From the NCBI RefSeq assembly GCF_034140825.1, contig NC_089037.1, forward strand, positions 21,901,501-21,965,500: 64,000 nt of DNA. Reading direction: 5' to 3'. The notes beneath the pieces are model-generated. The model had not been told where the DNA came from. It saw nothing but the letters and a program-made list of their open reading frames with translations, and ran no database searches. Positions within the stretch are counted from its first letter, which is position 1. Every line of letters starts with the position of its first letter. Below are positions 1 through 11,300 of this stretch, in pieces. This DNA comes from Oryza sativa Japonica Group. Lineage: Eukaryota > Streptophyta > Magnoliopsida > Poales > Poaceae. The translations under genes were made by a program, and so were the position numbers.

Positions 1-131
1 GGGAGGATGGTCATATTTTTGAAGATGAGAGCGACAACGACAATGACGACGACGAGGTCGGCTCGGCCGGTCAGACCAGGCGCCAGGCCGGTCAGACCGC
101 CGGCACACCTCCGGTCAAACCGGCATAGGAG

Positions 132-1916
132 GTGCGGTCAGACCGGCTAGGGTCGTCGGCTGAGGGTTCTGTTGATGCTGTTCGAGATAGTCCTTCGGAA
201 ATTACTACTTCGACCAGTACTGATACAGAACGTGGATCAACTTCAGAAGTTGCTGCTCCTTTGCATATTCAACGACGACATCCGCCGGAACAAATTATTG
301 GTAATACAGGTGAGCGGACTACAAGGTCTAAGGTAACGACTCATGATGTTTGTGCAAATTTTGCATTTGTTGCTTCTTTTGAACCCAAAGATGTGTCACA
401 TGCATTAACTGATGAATCGTGGATTAACGCCATGCATGAAGAACTTGAAAATTTTGAGAGAAACAAAGTTTGGACTTTAGTTGAACCACATTCTGGACAT
501 AATATTATTAGAACCAAGTGGGTTTTCAAAAATAAACAAAATGAGGATGGTTTGATCGTGAGAAATAAAGCTAGACTTGTTGCTCAAGGTTTTACTCAAG
601 TTGAGGGTTTGGATTTTAATGAAACTTTTGCTCCTGTTACTAGAATTGAGGCAATTAGACTTTTGTTGGCTTTTGCTGCTTCAAAAGGTTTTAAATTGTA
701 TCAAATGGATGTGAAAAATGCTTTTCTAAATGGTTTTATACAGGAGGAAGTTTATGGCAAACAACCACCAGGTTTTGAAAATCCTGATTTTACCAACCAT
801 GTTTTTAAATTGTCTAAAGCTTTGTATGGTTTGAAACAAGCTCCTAGGGCACGGTATGATAGGCTTAAGAACTTTTTGCTTGCGAAAGGTTTTACAATGG
901 GAAAGGTTGACAAAACGCTTTTTGTTCTTAAGCATGGTGATAATCAACTTTTCGTTCAGATTTATGTGGATGATATCATCTTTGGTTGTTCGACTCACGC
1001 TTTGGTTGTAGAGTTTGCTGAGGCTATGTGCAGGGAATTTGAGATGAGCATGATGGGTGAGTTATCGTACTTTTTGGGATTGCAAATTAAGCAAACACCT
1101 CAAGGTACTTTTGTGCATCAAACGAAGTATACAAAGGATCTTTTGAGACGGTTCAAGATGGAGAATTGCAAGCAAATTTCAACACCAATTGGTTCTACAG
1201 CTGTGTTGGATCCTGTTGAAGATGGTGAAGTTGTTAATCAAAAAGAGTATAGAAGTATGATTGGATCCTTGTTGTATCTAACTGCTTCTAGGCCAGACAT
1301 ACAATTTGTTATGTGTTTGTGTGCACGCTTTCAAGCTTCTCCTCGTGCTTCACATCGTCAAGCGGTCAAGCGAATAATGAGGTATTTGAATCATACACTT
1401 GAGTTTGGAATGTGGTATTCTACTTCATCTTCTATATGCTTAAGTGGATATTCAGATGCTGATTTTGGAGGTTGTAGAATTGATAGGAAAAGTACTAGTG
1501 GAACATGTCATTTTCTTGGTACATCATTGATTGCATGGTCTTCTAGGAAACAATCTAGTGTTGCTCAATCAACTGCTGAATCTGAATATGTTGCTGCTGC
1601 TAGTTGTTGTTCACAGATTCTTTGGCTTTTATCTACTTTGAAAGATTATGGTCTTACTTTTGAGAAAGTAACTCTCTTTTGTGATAATACTAGTGCTATC
1701 AATATTGCTAAGAATCCTGTTCACCACTCACGCACAAAGCACATTGATATTTGTTTTCACTTTTTGAGGGATCATGTTGAGAAGGGAGATGTTGAATTGC
1801 AGTTTTTGGACACCAAGTTGCAAATTGCTGATATTTTCACTAAACCTTTGGATTCTAATCGCTTTGCTTTTCTTCGTGGTGAATTGGGTGTAATTCATCC
1901 TTTTGGCATGGTTTGA
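132..1916 (+). CDS. copia pol: reverse transcriptase and RNase H region
   Basis: One long open frame encoding the C-terminal part of a copia polyprotein. It starts inside the palindrome-rich linker, so the true protein begins upstream of the window. The reverse transcriptase (RVT_2 family) covers about residues 100-340, with the conserved AFLNG block near residue 197 and the YVDDIIFG active-site box near residue 279. The RNase H part follows at about residues 430-560, with the family motif KSTSG and the acidic ADFGG and ESEY blocks. It ends with a stop directly before a purine tract. In the family this enzyme copies element RNA into DNA inside cytoplasmic particles. Treat it as a retroelement gene, not a host gene. 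Confidence 0.85.
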   Translation: MRSDRLGSSAEGSVDAVRDSPSEITTSTSTDTERGSTSEVAAPLHIQRRHPPEQIIGNTGERTTRSKVTTHDVCANFAFVASFEPKDVSHALTDESWINAMHEELENFERNKVWTLVEPHSGHNIIRTKWVFKNKQNEDGLIVRNKARLVAQGFTQVEGLDFNETFAPVTRIEAIRLLLAFAASKGFKLYQMDVKNAFLNGFIQEEVYGKQPPGFENPDFTNHVFKLSKALYGLKQAPRARYDRLKNFLLAKGFTMGKVDKTLFVLKHGDNQLFVQIYVDDIIFGCSTHALVVEFAEAMCREFEMSMMGELSYFLGLQIKQTPQGTFVHQTKYTKDLLRRFKMENCKQISTPIGSTAVLDPVEDGEVVNQKEYRSMIGSLLYLTASRPDIQFVMCLCARFQASPRASHRQAVKRIMRYLNHTLEFGMWYSTSSSICLSGYSDADFGGCRIDRKSTSGTCHFLGTSLIAWSSRKQSSVAQSTAESEYVAAASCCSQILWLLSTLKDYGLTFEKVTLFCDNTSAINIAKNPVHHSRTKHIDICFHFLRDHVEKGDVELQFLDTKLQIADIFTKPLDSNRFAFLRGELGVIHPFGMV

Positions 1917-2280
1917 GGGGGAGTTTGTACCTCATGGTTTTATCAAGCAATAATATGACAATGAAAAAAAATTGATAAAAGAGAGCTTTGTTTATGCATA
2001 TGGTATTTTCTTGTGCATGCTAGCAATACTTTGAAGGTTTATTTGTCTCTAGCATAGCTTGTATGTATTCTAGTCTTTTCATGAGATTTAGATTTTGCTT
2101 TTAAGGGAGATGATGCATGACACATAAATTCTACTTGAATTAAGCAAATATGCAATGTTGATGCTAGCATATGGTTTGATTTCTAAATGCTTTATAAATA
2201 TACTTTATTGACTTGTTATTCCTCAAATAGATTTAATTGCTCATTGTGAAAAAGAGAATAAAAAATATGAAAAAATGAAT

Positions 2281-2390
2281 ACCGAATCCTTGGAAACGGT
2301 CTTGACGACAAGGACGTATTCGATATGAGCAAAATAATGGGTGCCAAATCCCTAGAAACAGTCTTGACGACAGGGACGTACCCAGAATAT
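2281..2390 (+). repeat. Two-copy tandem repeat in the retrotransposon 3' region
   Basis: Two diverged copies of a roughly 60-bp unit sharing the core GTCTTGACGACA lie one after the other in the non-coding stretch between pol and the 3' LTR. No coding role is visible. Confidence 0.6.
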
Positions 2391-3055
2391 ATAAAAGAGA
2401 AAAATATGAGCAAAAAAGGCTCAAGAAAAGAAAAAATTAAAAAAATTCTCTTGGTTATTTTGTGCTAAAGTTTATTTGAGAAAGAGTGATAAATGCAATA
2501 GGTATATGTGTTTAGTGTTTATTCTTCAACCTATGTGCTTGTTAAGATGTTGCATTATAAATCGTATGAAATCATGAATTTTGATTGTTGATTCAAACTT
2601 AATTGTAAAATCTTTGGTTCATGGTTATACTTTAATGCATGCTTGTTATATTATAGATGGGTTTATCTTCTTTTTATTGTAGCACATGACTTGATATGCT
2701 ATATATATGCTAAGCTCTTGAACATTAATGAACATAATTCCTATGCTTGATGGAATCATTGTCAAAAGGGGGAGAAGTAATGTGAAAATTTTTTGATTTT
2801 TGGAGAAGCAAGGTGAATTAGTTTTTGGATTTTTGGAGAAGCAAGGTGAATTTTTGGAGAGTTGTTGAGAAGAGCATGTTTTTGGTTCAATTGGGAATTT
2901 CTTTCTTTTAAAAAGGGGGACAAGTTTTCTTTTGGATTTTTTGAGCCCGATGTGTACATTTGTACGAAGTGTGCTTTTTACCACTTTTGTTTTTATTTTT
3001 CAAACACCAAAACATTTTTAATGGATTTGCCAATGTGTTCATCAAGGGGGAGATT

Positions 3056-3513
3056 GTAAAATCAAAGGTGTTTTTGATTATTATTCTGTGATGAACAATT
3101 GGGCATTGGAGATTATTGGTTTTGTTATTTGGAATTTATTCACGAAGTGGTTTTGGAGATGATTGGATTCACAGGAGATCGCAGGATTCGTCATTTTATG
3201 TGACCGGTCAAACCGGGCTGTGTATGCTGGTCAGACCGGCGGTGATCGGGCGGTCGGACCGGCGGCAAGCGGTGGTCAGACAGGCGAGAGTACGGCGGTG
3301 GCGACAGGCGACTTCGGCGATCAGACCGGAGATTCAACACCGGTCAGACCGGCGGCATCCACATGGTCAGACTGGCAGATCAATCTCGGTCAGACCGATC
3401 TCCGTCGAATTCGAGGGTAACTTTTATTTCCGCTAAAAATTTTCGGTTTTTGGGTATAACAACCATTCACCCCCCTCCTCTGGTTGGCTTAGTTCTTATG
3501 ATTCAATCCTACA
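3056..3513 (+). repeat. 3' LTR of the Sirevirus-type element
   Basis: It begins TGTAAAATC directly after the purine tract GGGGGAGAT and ends CCTACA. The same CCTACA end recurs, inverted, at 4143. The middle (about 3200-3410) is a cluster of copies of the near-palindrome CCGGTC-A-GACCGG, one perfect copy being at 3340-3352. Both ends match the inverted LTR at 4143-5138. Confidence 0.7.
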
Positions 3514-3659
3514 CTAAAAACTACATGTGCAAAAATCTTTACCTCGGAAAAAACATGTGATAAAATCTTGAAACCTAGCAAATTTCTGTACTGTGCAAAA
3601 GAAACGACACAAAAATTATTCGTTTAGAAACTTGTAGTGGGCCCAAACTAGATATCATC
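3514..3659. other. Short spacer after the 3' LTR
   Basis: AT-rich DNA flanking the LTR end. I see no gene or clear repeat. Confidence 0.5.
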
Positions 3660-4030
3660 CTCTCTGTGTACATAGAGTATGCGGGGGTACTTTCTTAAAA
3701 AAAAAAAAGAGGACACAAGCTTTGTCTCGTGTATATTGATAGAGAAGAGATAACAAGAGGGAAAAAAGAACTTTACAGGGTCTTTAAAAGGCAAAGGCCC
3801 GCAAAATGATCTCCCCAACTAAATATCTTTCAACGTAGGAATCTCTGTGAGGAATCGTGCCCCAGCTGCTACCCAAGTGAGCGCTTCTTCCTTTATTTTA
3901 GATAGGATGGCCATCGGCGGTTTCTCCGTGTGTCGGAAAACCCTCGCGTTGTGGGTACTTTTATTAAACAAAAATATGTAGTGGCATAGCATAGAAACAG
4001 TAAACGAAGTTAGCATAGATAACAAACAAA
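3660..4030 (-). mobile_element. LINE (L1-type) 3'-end fragment
   Basis: On the minus strand this encodes a tail containing the pieces KPPMAILSKIKEEA and WVAAGARFL, followed by a stop near 3819. It resembles the extreme C-terminus of plant L1 ORF2 proteins (after the zinc-binding region), where an Ile-x-x-Glu-rich helix precedes a Trp and AGA. About 150 bp of 3' untranslated DNA with a pyrimidine-rich end follow. The rest of the LINE is missing, as expected for a 5'-truncated copy lying between two LTRs. The assignment rests on a short match recognised by eye. Confidence 0.45.
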
Positions 4031-4142
4031 TACAAACTCAATAGTAAATCAATAGCATGTAATTGTTTTATTCTTTATAGTTTTATGATAAATTTAATGC
4101 TAAGTATGTAATTATACGGTACTATCTCTTAATTAAATTTGC

Positions 4143-5138
4143 TGTAGGATCGAACAACAAGAACTAAACCAACCAGAGAGGGATGAATGGTTGTAGGAAC
4201 CAAAAATCAAAAGTTTTAGCGGAAATAAAAGTTATCCTCGAATCGACGAATTGCGGTCTAATCGGAGTAGATTAGCCGGTCTGACCGAGCCAAAGACGCC
4301 GGACTGACCGGTGTTGATCTTCCGGTCTAACCGCCGAAACCTGTCGCCGTCACCAGTTGTCGCTGCCGGTCTGACCGTCGTTACCTCGCCGGTCTGACTG
4401 CCGGAATGTCGTTGGTCTAACCGCCGGTATCCCGCCGGTTGGACCAACGAACCGAGCAAACACAAATTGAAGATCTATCAAAGTACGTACATGACAATTT
4501 TATTACTTCTCTAGTGTTTACAAAGTGCAACAACAGCACTCCTCATGAAAATCTCGACAAAACTCGAAACCCTAACTATTCTCTCAACTCAATGCTCTCT
4601 AAAGCGATACCGGGAGGCCACACCCTTCCTCTCTATTTATATATGAGGTAGGCAGCCTAAAACCACGAATCAAACTCATAAAAGAAGTTCTGATCCACCT
4701 AGGAAACCTTCCCATACAAGAAACCTACTTTACAAACTCCAATCATATCAAATTTGGACTCCTTCCAAATTCAACTCCGCATCCCATACACTCACAATAT
4801 CTCCATCGTATGCCATATGGAATCTTCACCAACCACGTGCATTGATCTTTAGCCTAAGTATCCCGCATGATATCTGACCGTCCGGACGTCACCTTATCTC
4901 CAAGTTGACTCCCGATCCATCACCGGTAATACTTTCCCAAGACATCAAGACACCTACACATGAATCAAACAAAGAAACCATATTCCGTGACCAAGCTATC
5001 TTCAACTTGACCCATTGTTAGCAAACAACAGTATTACATACGCATAGTATCCATATAGAAGTGCACATGTCCATCACCTGAAAATCCAATCATCTCCAAA
5101 ACCACTTCACAAATAATCTGTAAATATCAAAACCAACA
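4143..5138 (-). repeat. Solo LTR of the same Sirevirus-type family, inverted
   Basis: Read on the minus strand this copy starts TGTTGG and ends CCTACA, and matches the LTR at 3056-3513 at both ends and through the CCGGTC/GACCGG block (here about 4250-4450). It is longer than that LTR and carries a TATA-like stretch (TATATAAATAGAG, minus strand, near 4640) that fits an LTR promoter. No primer-binding site or internal region adjoins it, so it looks like a solo LTR. A 5-bp target duplication was not found (flanks TTTGC and ATCTC). Confidence 0.65.
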
Positions 5139-5330
5139 ATCTCAGATGCCAATTATTCATCATAAAATAAGAATCAAATACACTTTGATTTTGCATTTGC
5201 TTCGTGGTTTGCCTTATGGCATAGACCAGCTGACAGTTGTGGTGTAAAACCATTTCCATTATAAACAAAAGTCTTGAATTTACAGTTTTTATTGAACTGT
5301 CCCATATTGTAGCTCAAATATGTATATATT

Positions 5331-5590
5331 TTTTTGAGAATTACACAGTACAACGCACGCACACTCACCTCTTAAATGCACACACGCAAACCCTACCTTA
5401 TAAGCATGTTTGAATACTGGGCCGACAAATACTGGAGATTGACGAAGTCACCACAGGCGTCTCGCTGTCGACGGGTACGTCGCCTACCACTGAAAACACA
5501 AAGCCGTTAAATCCTGAAAAAATCGCTTCTATGGAGATTTAAACCCATGACCTATTTTTCAAAATATCATTAGTTTTACTGGTTCAAAAT
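5331..5590 (-). mobile_element. SINE-like retroposon
   Basis: Read on the minus strand, the 3' end is an A-rich tail after CTGTGTAATTCTC (about 5345-5331). The 5' part contains GGGTTTAAATCTCC (about 5550), close to the pol III B-box GGTTCGANNCC. The body matches a repeat pattern I recognise as frequent in grasses, but I cannot name the family. The A-box end is unclear and may be missing. Confidence 0.4.
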
Positions 5591-6092
5591 CCCTAATGTG
5601 TTCTCCTTATTTTAGTTTCGTTAATTATTTTGTTCATTGGGTGTTTTCAATGATTTATTGAACTACACTCTTATTTGAGTGCTACTATATAATAATTAGC
5701 TGTATCTCTCTTGAGTAAAGGCCGGGATGTTATATTCCATTATTAAAAAAAAAGTTAGGCTAGACAACTGACGCATTTGTCAGGACGGCAGGGCCTCACC
5801 ATCGGAAATTCGTGTATCCAAACAGGGGGTGAAAAATGAACTGCTATTACTTTTGCTCGTGCAGAAAAATTCGTTCCCCTTGCTTACACGTCTCTCTCCC
5901 GTTCTCCTCTTCCCCATCGTCGCTTCATGGCGGTCGCAGAAAAATCCCACGCATTGCTTGATCAGCAGTGTGGTCGCCCTGGCCCGATTAGTTCACCTCT
6001 TCGGCCCAACAAAATGAGCACCGTAGTGGTCCAACTAGCTGCTAGCAGCACAACAGCCCGGCCTACCGAGCGTTGCCCATGCACGACAGGGC
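5591..6092. other. Intergenic, no gene seen
   Basis: Mixed AT-rich and then GC-richer DNA. Short open frames show no recognisable family. Nothing supported. Confidence 0.5.
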
Positions 6093-6101
6093 GGCAGGCT
6101 G

Positions 6102-7732
6102 GGAAAAGTTCACTTTGTGACTCTTAAAAGTGATCGAAATCTAATCCGTTACCCTAAACCAAAAAACCGGATAACTTGACCCCCCAACTCTTAAAACCAG
6201 TGCAATTTGACCCCCTCAACGGTTTTGGAGGACGATTTCACTGACGTGGCGCCTACGTGGCATCCCAATCATCAAATAAATTAAAAAAATAAAGTGGGGC
6301 CACCTGTCGGCGACTCCACTCTCTTCTATCTTCCTTAGTTTGCAGCGGCGGTGGGAGGACGAGCGGAGCGGCGGCGGCTAGCGGCATCGGGGCGCAGCGG
6401 AACTGGGGGCGGCGGTCGGTGGCTAGGATGGCGGCGGCTCGGCCGCGGAGGCTCGCGGTAGTGGGACGAGGGGAAAGACGGCGGACCTCTGGCTGCCGCT
6501 CCGTCCACGCGCGCCGTTCAGCACTGACGAGGAGGACGGCGAGGAGGCTGAGGCGAGGAGGGCGAGGCTCCTCGTCCCCGCTCAGCCACGATTCTGCTTG
6601 GGTAGTCCTGGCTGGAGGCAGTCGGCGATGGGGAGGGAGTGGGAATGGGAGCGGGACGGCGGCGACGACAGAAGATGATGCCGCCGCCGCTGTCCAACTT
6701 TGACGCGAGGAACGGCGTGCCTACGCCGGGACAGGCGGAGCAGGAGACGATGGAGCTGGTGCGCATGCTCACCGCGTGTGCCGACTCAGTCTCCGCCGGC
6801 AACCATGAGGCCGCCATCTACTACCTGGCCCGGCTCTGCGAGATGGCTTCGCTGGCAGGGCCCATGCCGATACACCGCGTGGCTGCCTACTTCATTGAGG
6901 TGCTCACGCTGCGCGTCGTGCGCATGTGGCCACACATGTTCAACATCAGCCCACCGCGGGAGCTCACTAACGACGCCTTCAGCGGCGACGACGACGCCAT
7001 GGCGCTGCGGATACTCAACACCATCACGCCCATCCTCCTCCTCGGCAAGCACAGCTAGCGCACAGCATGGGCGCCGCCATCCTCCTCCTCGACGAGCACG
7101 AGGACGGCGACTTGAACTTCGGGCGGTGGGAGGCGCGGTTCGTGCGCGCTATGGTACTACGCCGCGGCGTTCGACGTGGAGGACGCGGCGGGGCTGCCGA
7201 GATGGGAGCTTGCCACCAGCCGTCGCCGCCGCCTTCGTCGTTGCCGTCGCCACCGCTCCACTCGTCCTCCGACTACCGTGCCGCCACCTCCGTTCCCCTC
7301 GTCCTCCCACAGCTGCAAGCCGCCACCGCTGTTCCCTTCGTCTTCCCACTGCCGTGAGCCGCAAGCCGTTGTTCCCCTCATCCTCCCACAGCCGCGAGCC
7401 GTCGCCGCCGCCGCCATTCCCTTTGTCTATGAGCCTTCGGCGGCCGAGCCGTCGCCCCCCGGTTCCGCTGCGCCCCGATGCCGCCGACCGCCGCTGCCAA
7501 CGAAAGAAGATAGAATATAGGAGGGGATTAGCTAACAAGTGGGCCTACTTTATTTTTTAAATTTATTTGATGACTGGGATGCCACGTAAGCGCCACGTCA
7601 GCGAAACCGCCTTCCAAAACCGTCGAGGGAGTCAATTTGCACTGGTTTTAAGAATTATGAGGTCAAGATATCCGGTTTTATGGTTTAGGGTCAAGGATTA
7701 GATTTCGATCAGTCACAAAATGAATTTATTCC
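6102..7732 (+). mobile_element. Pack-MULE carrying GRAS gene fragments
   Basis: A Mutator-like element with terminal inverted repeats of about 170 bp (6102-6285 and 7553-7732). The outer ends read GGAAAAGTTCACTTTGTGACT on the left and GGAATAAATTCATTTTGTGA (reverse complement) on the right. A 9-bp target duplication flanks it, GGCAGGCTG (6093-6101) versus GGCAGACTG (7733-7741), 8 of 9 identical. It has no transposase. The GC-rich interior holds pieces of a GRAS-family gene, which makes it a Pack-MULE. Confidence 0.8.
6645..7240 (+). pseudogene. Captured GRAS-family fragment (DLT/SCL28-like)
   Basis: An open frame from ATG 6645 to a stop at 7056 contains LVRMLTACADSVSAGN, RVAAYFIEVLTLRVVRMW and ALRILNTITPI, the first leucine-heptad part of a GRAS domain. 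The RVVRMWPHMF stretch points to the SCL28/DLT branch. A second piece, in other frames at about 7067-7230, reads ILLLDEHEDGDL, GRWEARF and then YYAAAFDVEDAAGLP, which belongs to the C-terminal PFYRE/SAW half of the same family. The VHIID core is missing, so the capture is internally deleted and frame-shifted. Inability to encode a working transcription factor is inferred from that. Parent gene identity is from memory of the family. Confidence 0.6.
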
Positions 7733-7756
7733 GGCAGACTGACAGAAGCAAAAATA

Positions 7757-8164
7757 GGAATAAGTCCATTTTAGGTCCCTCAATTATAGGCTAAGTTTAA
7801 TACCCAATCCTCAATTACATGGCGTTCCAGTCAATTTGTTCTTTAAAAAAAACTAGACATAGGTGGATCCCACGTGTAACTCTCACGTAGAAAAATCAAA
7901 AAAAATTGTTCTTTGTGAGAGTTGCATGTGGGACCCACATATTTATTTTTCTTTTTCAAAAGAAACAACTAGAGCGCCACATAAAGCCAAGTCAACACAA
8001 AAGACTAGGTCAAAGTGGTATGTAGGATAAAACCACCATCAAAACCATAGGAGGCAAATTGATCCGGTTTGAACAATTGAGGGAATCTATATACCCAGTC
8101 TTGCAGTTAAAGGATACAAATCAAACGCAGCCTGTAGTTGAGAGAGGTAAAATGGACTTATTCC
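7757..8164. mobile_element. Small MULE-type MITE
   Basis: A 408-bp element with ends GGAATAAGTCCATTTTA and its inverse, flanked by a 9-bp duplication GCAAAAATA (7748-7756) and GCAAAGATA (8165-8173), 8 of 9 identical. No coding capacity. It sits 24 bp from the Pack-MULE and shares the GGAATAA start, suggesting related families. Confidence 0.75.
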
Positions 8165-8173
8165 GCAAAGATA

Positions 8174-8367
8174 TCAAACTGCTACCGGTGATGAGTACAA
8201 CCTCTAAGGAAACTGATATATGCCACCAATAATGTAAGGTATGTGAGCCATTATTGTAGTAGTAGAAAAAGCAAAATCCATCGAGACATGTATAATTACA
8301 TGGACTTTAAGAACTTATTGTGATAACCTTAATTAATTTGAATATATTGATTATACCTTTTATTCCA
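8174..8367. other. Spacer between MITE and Helitron end
   Basis: AT-rich; nothing recognised. Confidence 0.4.
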
Positions 8368-8371
8368 CTAG

Positions 8372-11300
8372 TAATCATGCGTGTGCAATGCACGTTTGAT
8401 ATAATATATCACACACAATGACACAATATGCATCTATGTGTTTTAATAACTGACAAAACTAAGAATTTGTTGGTTTTACACAATTACAATAGAACTGGAG
8501 TACATAATTTTGCAAAATATTACAGCATTTGTGATTTGCAGGGATTGGAGCTCTGGCCAAAACCCACTGCAGTCCATAGCTTTGCTAATAAAAGATCCAA
8601 AATTTTCGAGAAATGAGTTCACGATAGAGTTAGTTCATGAACAAAATCACTAAACTGAATATATTTTAACGAAACTTTTGAGCATACTTTACCTCAATGG
8701 AGAATAAAACTCTCAACATAGTCGTACAAGGATATGGTGTATAGGCTGAGCACTCGCATATTGTAGCTACAAAGTGCTTCACCTTGGGGAAGAGGCCTGC
8801 CCTTTTGGTCCAAAAGATCTACAGGCTGCCAAGCTGAAAATATAAAATATCAATTATTGAATCAATTCATCATGTAACTCGTGACAAAATTGATGAAGAT
8901 GTACCAGATTAACATGGAGAATGGGCACATCACAAGGTAATCTGCATGTCTATTTCAACTGATATGCTCTGTAGGGTCTCTTACAATGCCTCCATATATT
9001 TACCAAGATATAATCTATAATCCTCAATTAGTTCATTTTTAGAATTTTGATTAATCGTATTAGCATTATTTTCATTTATCTTTTGAATTCAAATTTTGAT
9101 TATTCATTTAATTCTACTCTGATCCCATGCTCGAACTCAATTAGACACATTTTTCCAAACACAAAAGAGATATAATTAAATTTGGTTGGAGTCAAATAAT
9201 AACAAAAGATTCGAGTAGACTACCTGATTGAGTGAAAGCAACTGAGGTGGATTTTTGTATTCCCCTATATTAACATGCATGGCATTGACTTTTTTTCATC
9301 CACTGATGAACAGAACAAAAAACTGCTCAAATGAATATGTATGGCAGAAAAATTGACCCTGATTAATCATAGTAGCATGTAGCAAGGCAAGAATTTCGGA
9401 TGCTCTGATGCCACAGAGACGTAGTTCAGCAATTCAGGATAACAGTGATGTGCAGCAGTGAATTAGTTTTAAAAAACATCACTGCAGGCTATAAACTCAA
9501 GAACTCAGCCTCATCTGGCACACCATGATAATCGCACTAATTAAGCCTAGCATTGCTTCTGGACATCCTGCACATGGATTAACGATTGACTCTACTTAAA
9601 ATCAGCAATATATTGAGTAGAAAATAAGAAGAAAAACAATGCAACATAGTGGTGACCTTGGCTGGTTTCACATTTGGACGTCAGAACACCATCACCATCC
9701 ATGTTTGCTCACCCATTTGCACCAAAAACAGAAAATACCAAGTATACATCCATTAGAAAAATACAAAGACCATGAATTACTTCAGGAGTGCATACTGGAA
9801 ATAATCAAGCAAAATATTTTATATTTTATTCGAGAAATACGCAAATGATATTCTAATGAAGCAAGCTCACCTTCTAACTTCCATATCTTCTTCGCCCCTC
9901 TTCTTTAAAGTGGCCCCAAATTGGTAATATTGGAGCCATTTGCTATTTTGACAATTCAATAAAATTTATTTGCAATTCCTGCATTTTCAGCTATGCAGTC
10001 ACATTGCAATATTAATAGGAATGTGTGCACAAAGCTTGAGAAGTATAATATTATTTGGTATGGAAACTTAATATTTGTTAATAATCTTAAATTGTTTCAG
10101 TGCTACATAAAAATGTCATACACTCTTGCAAAATGGGACCATATCTCTGTTATGTTAATGGATGAGAACCACTTCAATAGTAGAATATGTACATAATTTT
10201 AGATAGAAGCAGAAAGAAAATTGCAAATATTAAAGGTGTTGCACTTGTCAAATAGCGTCATGATATCAAGCACCTTGTTTTCATCATCTCCATTGAACCT
10301 CCTACAAGAATTCCATGAGACAAGAACCTGATTAATCATATCTTTTTATTGGTCCCGTATATAAGTATGTCATGAAGATTGTAAAGGGTTCAAGCTAGCA
10401 ATCAACAATGATGTCTCTAATAAAACGACAATCAACAGCTAAACACCAATAGAAACTTCAAAAAGTTCTGCACTGTTTAGAATGGATTAGAAAAAACTTC
10501 AGTTTTTCAATTAAGGAATGTATTGCTGAAGGTCAATGAAGGTCTATCATCTTGAGATGTTTTGCTGTTATCACAATCAACCAAAAAAAATTCTAGATGA
10601 ATTCCCAGTGCAACCGCGTCCAGATTCCTAAAAAAAACTTCTACAAAATAAACTATTCAGAATTAGTGAAGCATATGGCTTGATTTTAAGATCAAATTAA
10701 AATAAAGTTAAAATGAATACAAAATTAATGTTAAAAATATGAATAAGAGCCCAGGTTTACCATGTGCACTTACCTCTCTAGTTGCCTATGATATCACAAA
10801 GACTCACACATCTAGAACTGTTTTTTTAAACATAACGCAGAAGCTTATTGCTATGATGGGGACCTATTCTGTGTGTTTTACATATTCATTAAATAGTATA
10901 TCATATAACAATATGTAAGATGATCAATAAAATGGAAAAATAAAAAATTCAAACATTGGTACCCTTATCTCTGCATACTGGATAAAGAGCACAAGATATT
11001 CCCTTGTAGTAAGCATTGTTGGTCTGCAAATAGTTTATGAGAAGATCTCATTATTGGTAAGGACAATATGAAAAATATTTAAGTCTTGATGGAAAAGGGC
11101 TACAGTTCAAGAATGTCCAAATCCAATAACATAATGCGTTATGATATCCATCCTCAGTGTGAAGTAATAAGAAAAATATCAAAAACGATAAAGTGCTACC
11201 AAACAGGCAATGGAAGAAGTAGTGCAGACAAGCACACATGTGCGCAGAGAAATGAATATGGAGGGGAGCTGTAGAGCCCTACTTCCTTGAGGCGCCGACG

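Larger units (their letters stand above)
1..3513 (+). mobile_element. Sirevirus-type Ty1/copia retrotransposon, 3' part (left end outside window)
   Basis: The 3' half of a copia-superfamily LTR retrotransposon; its 5' LTR, gag and integrase lie before the window. Visible parts in order are a linker rich in copies of the palindrome CCGGTCAGACCGG, reverse transcriptase plus RNase H (132-1916), about 1.1 kb of non-coding DNA with several G-rich purine tracts, and a 3' LTR (3056-3513). Purine tracts of the type GAGGGGGAG lie at about 1914, 2767 and 3046. Several polypurine tracts and palindrome-rich LTRs are, as I recall, hallmarks of the Sirevirus lineage. The part in view looks largely whole. 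Its age cannot be judged because the 5' LTR is absent. The assignment to copia is firm; to Sirevirus it is an inference. Confidence 0.85.

Noticed and set aside
3056-5138. The two opposing LTRs as the pair belonging to one retrotransposon
   Set aside because: LTRs of one element are direct repeats. These face each other, with only a LINE tail and no internal retrotransposon sequence between them, so they are separate insertions.
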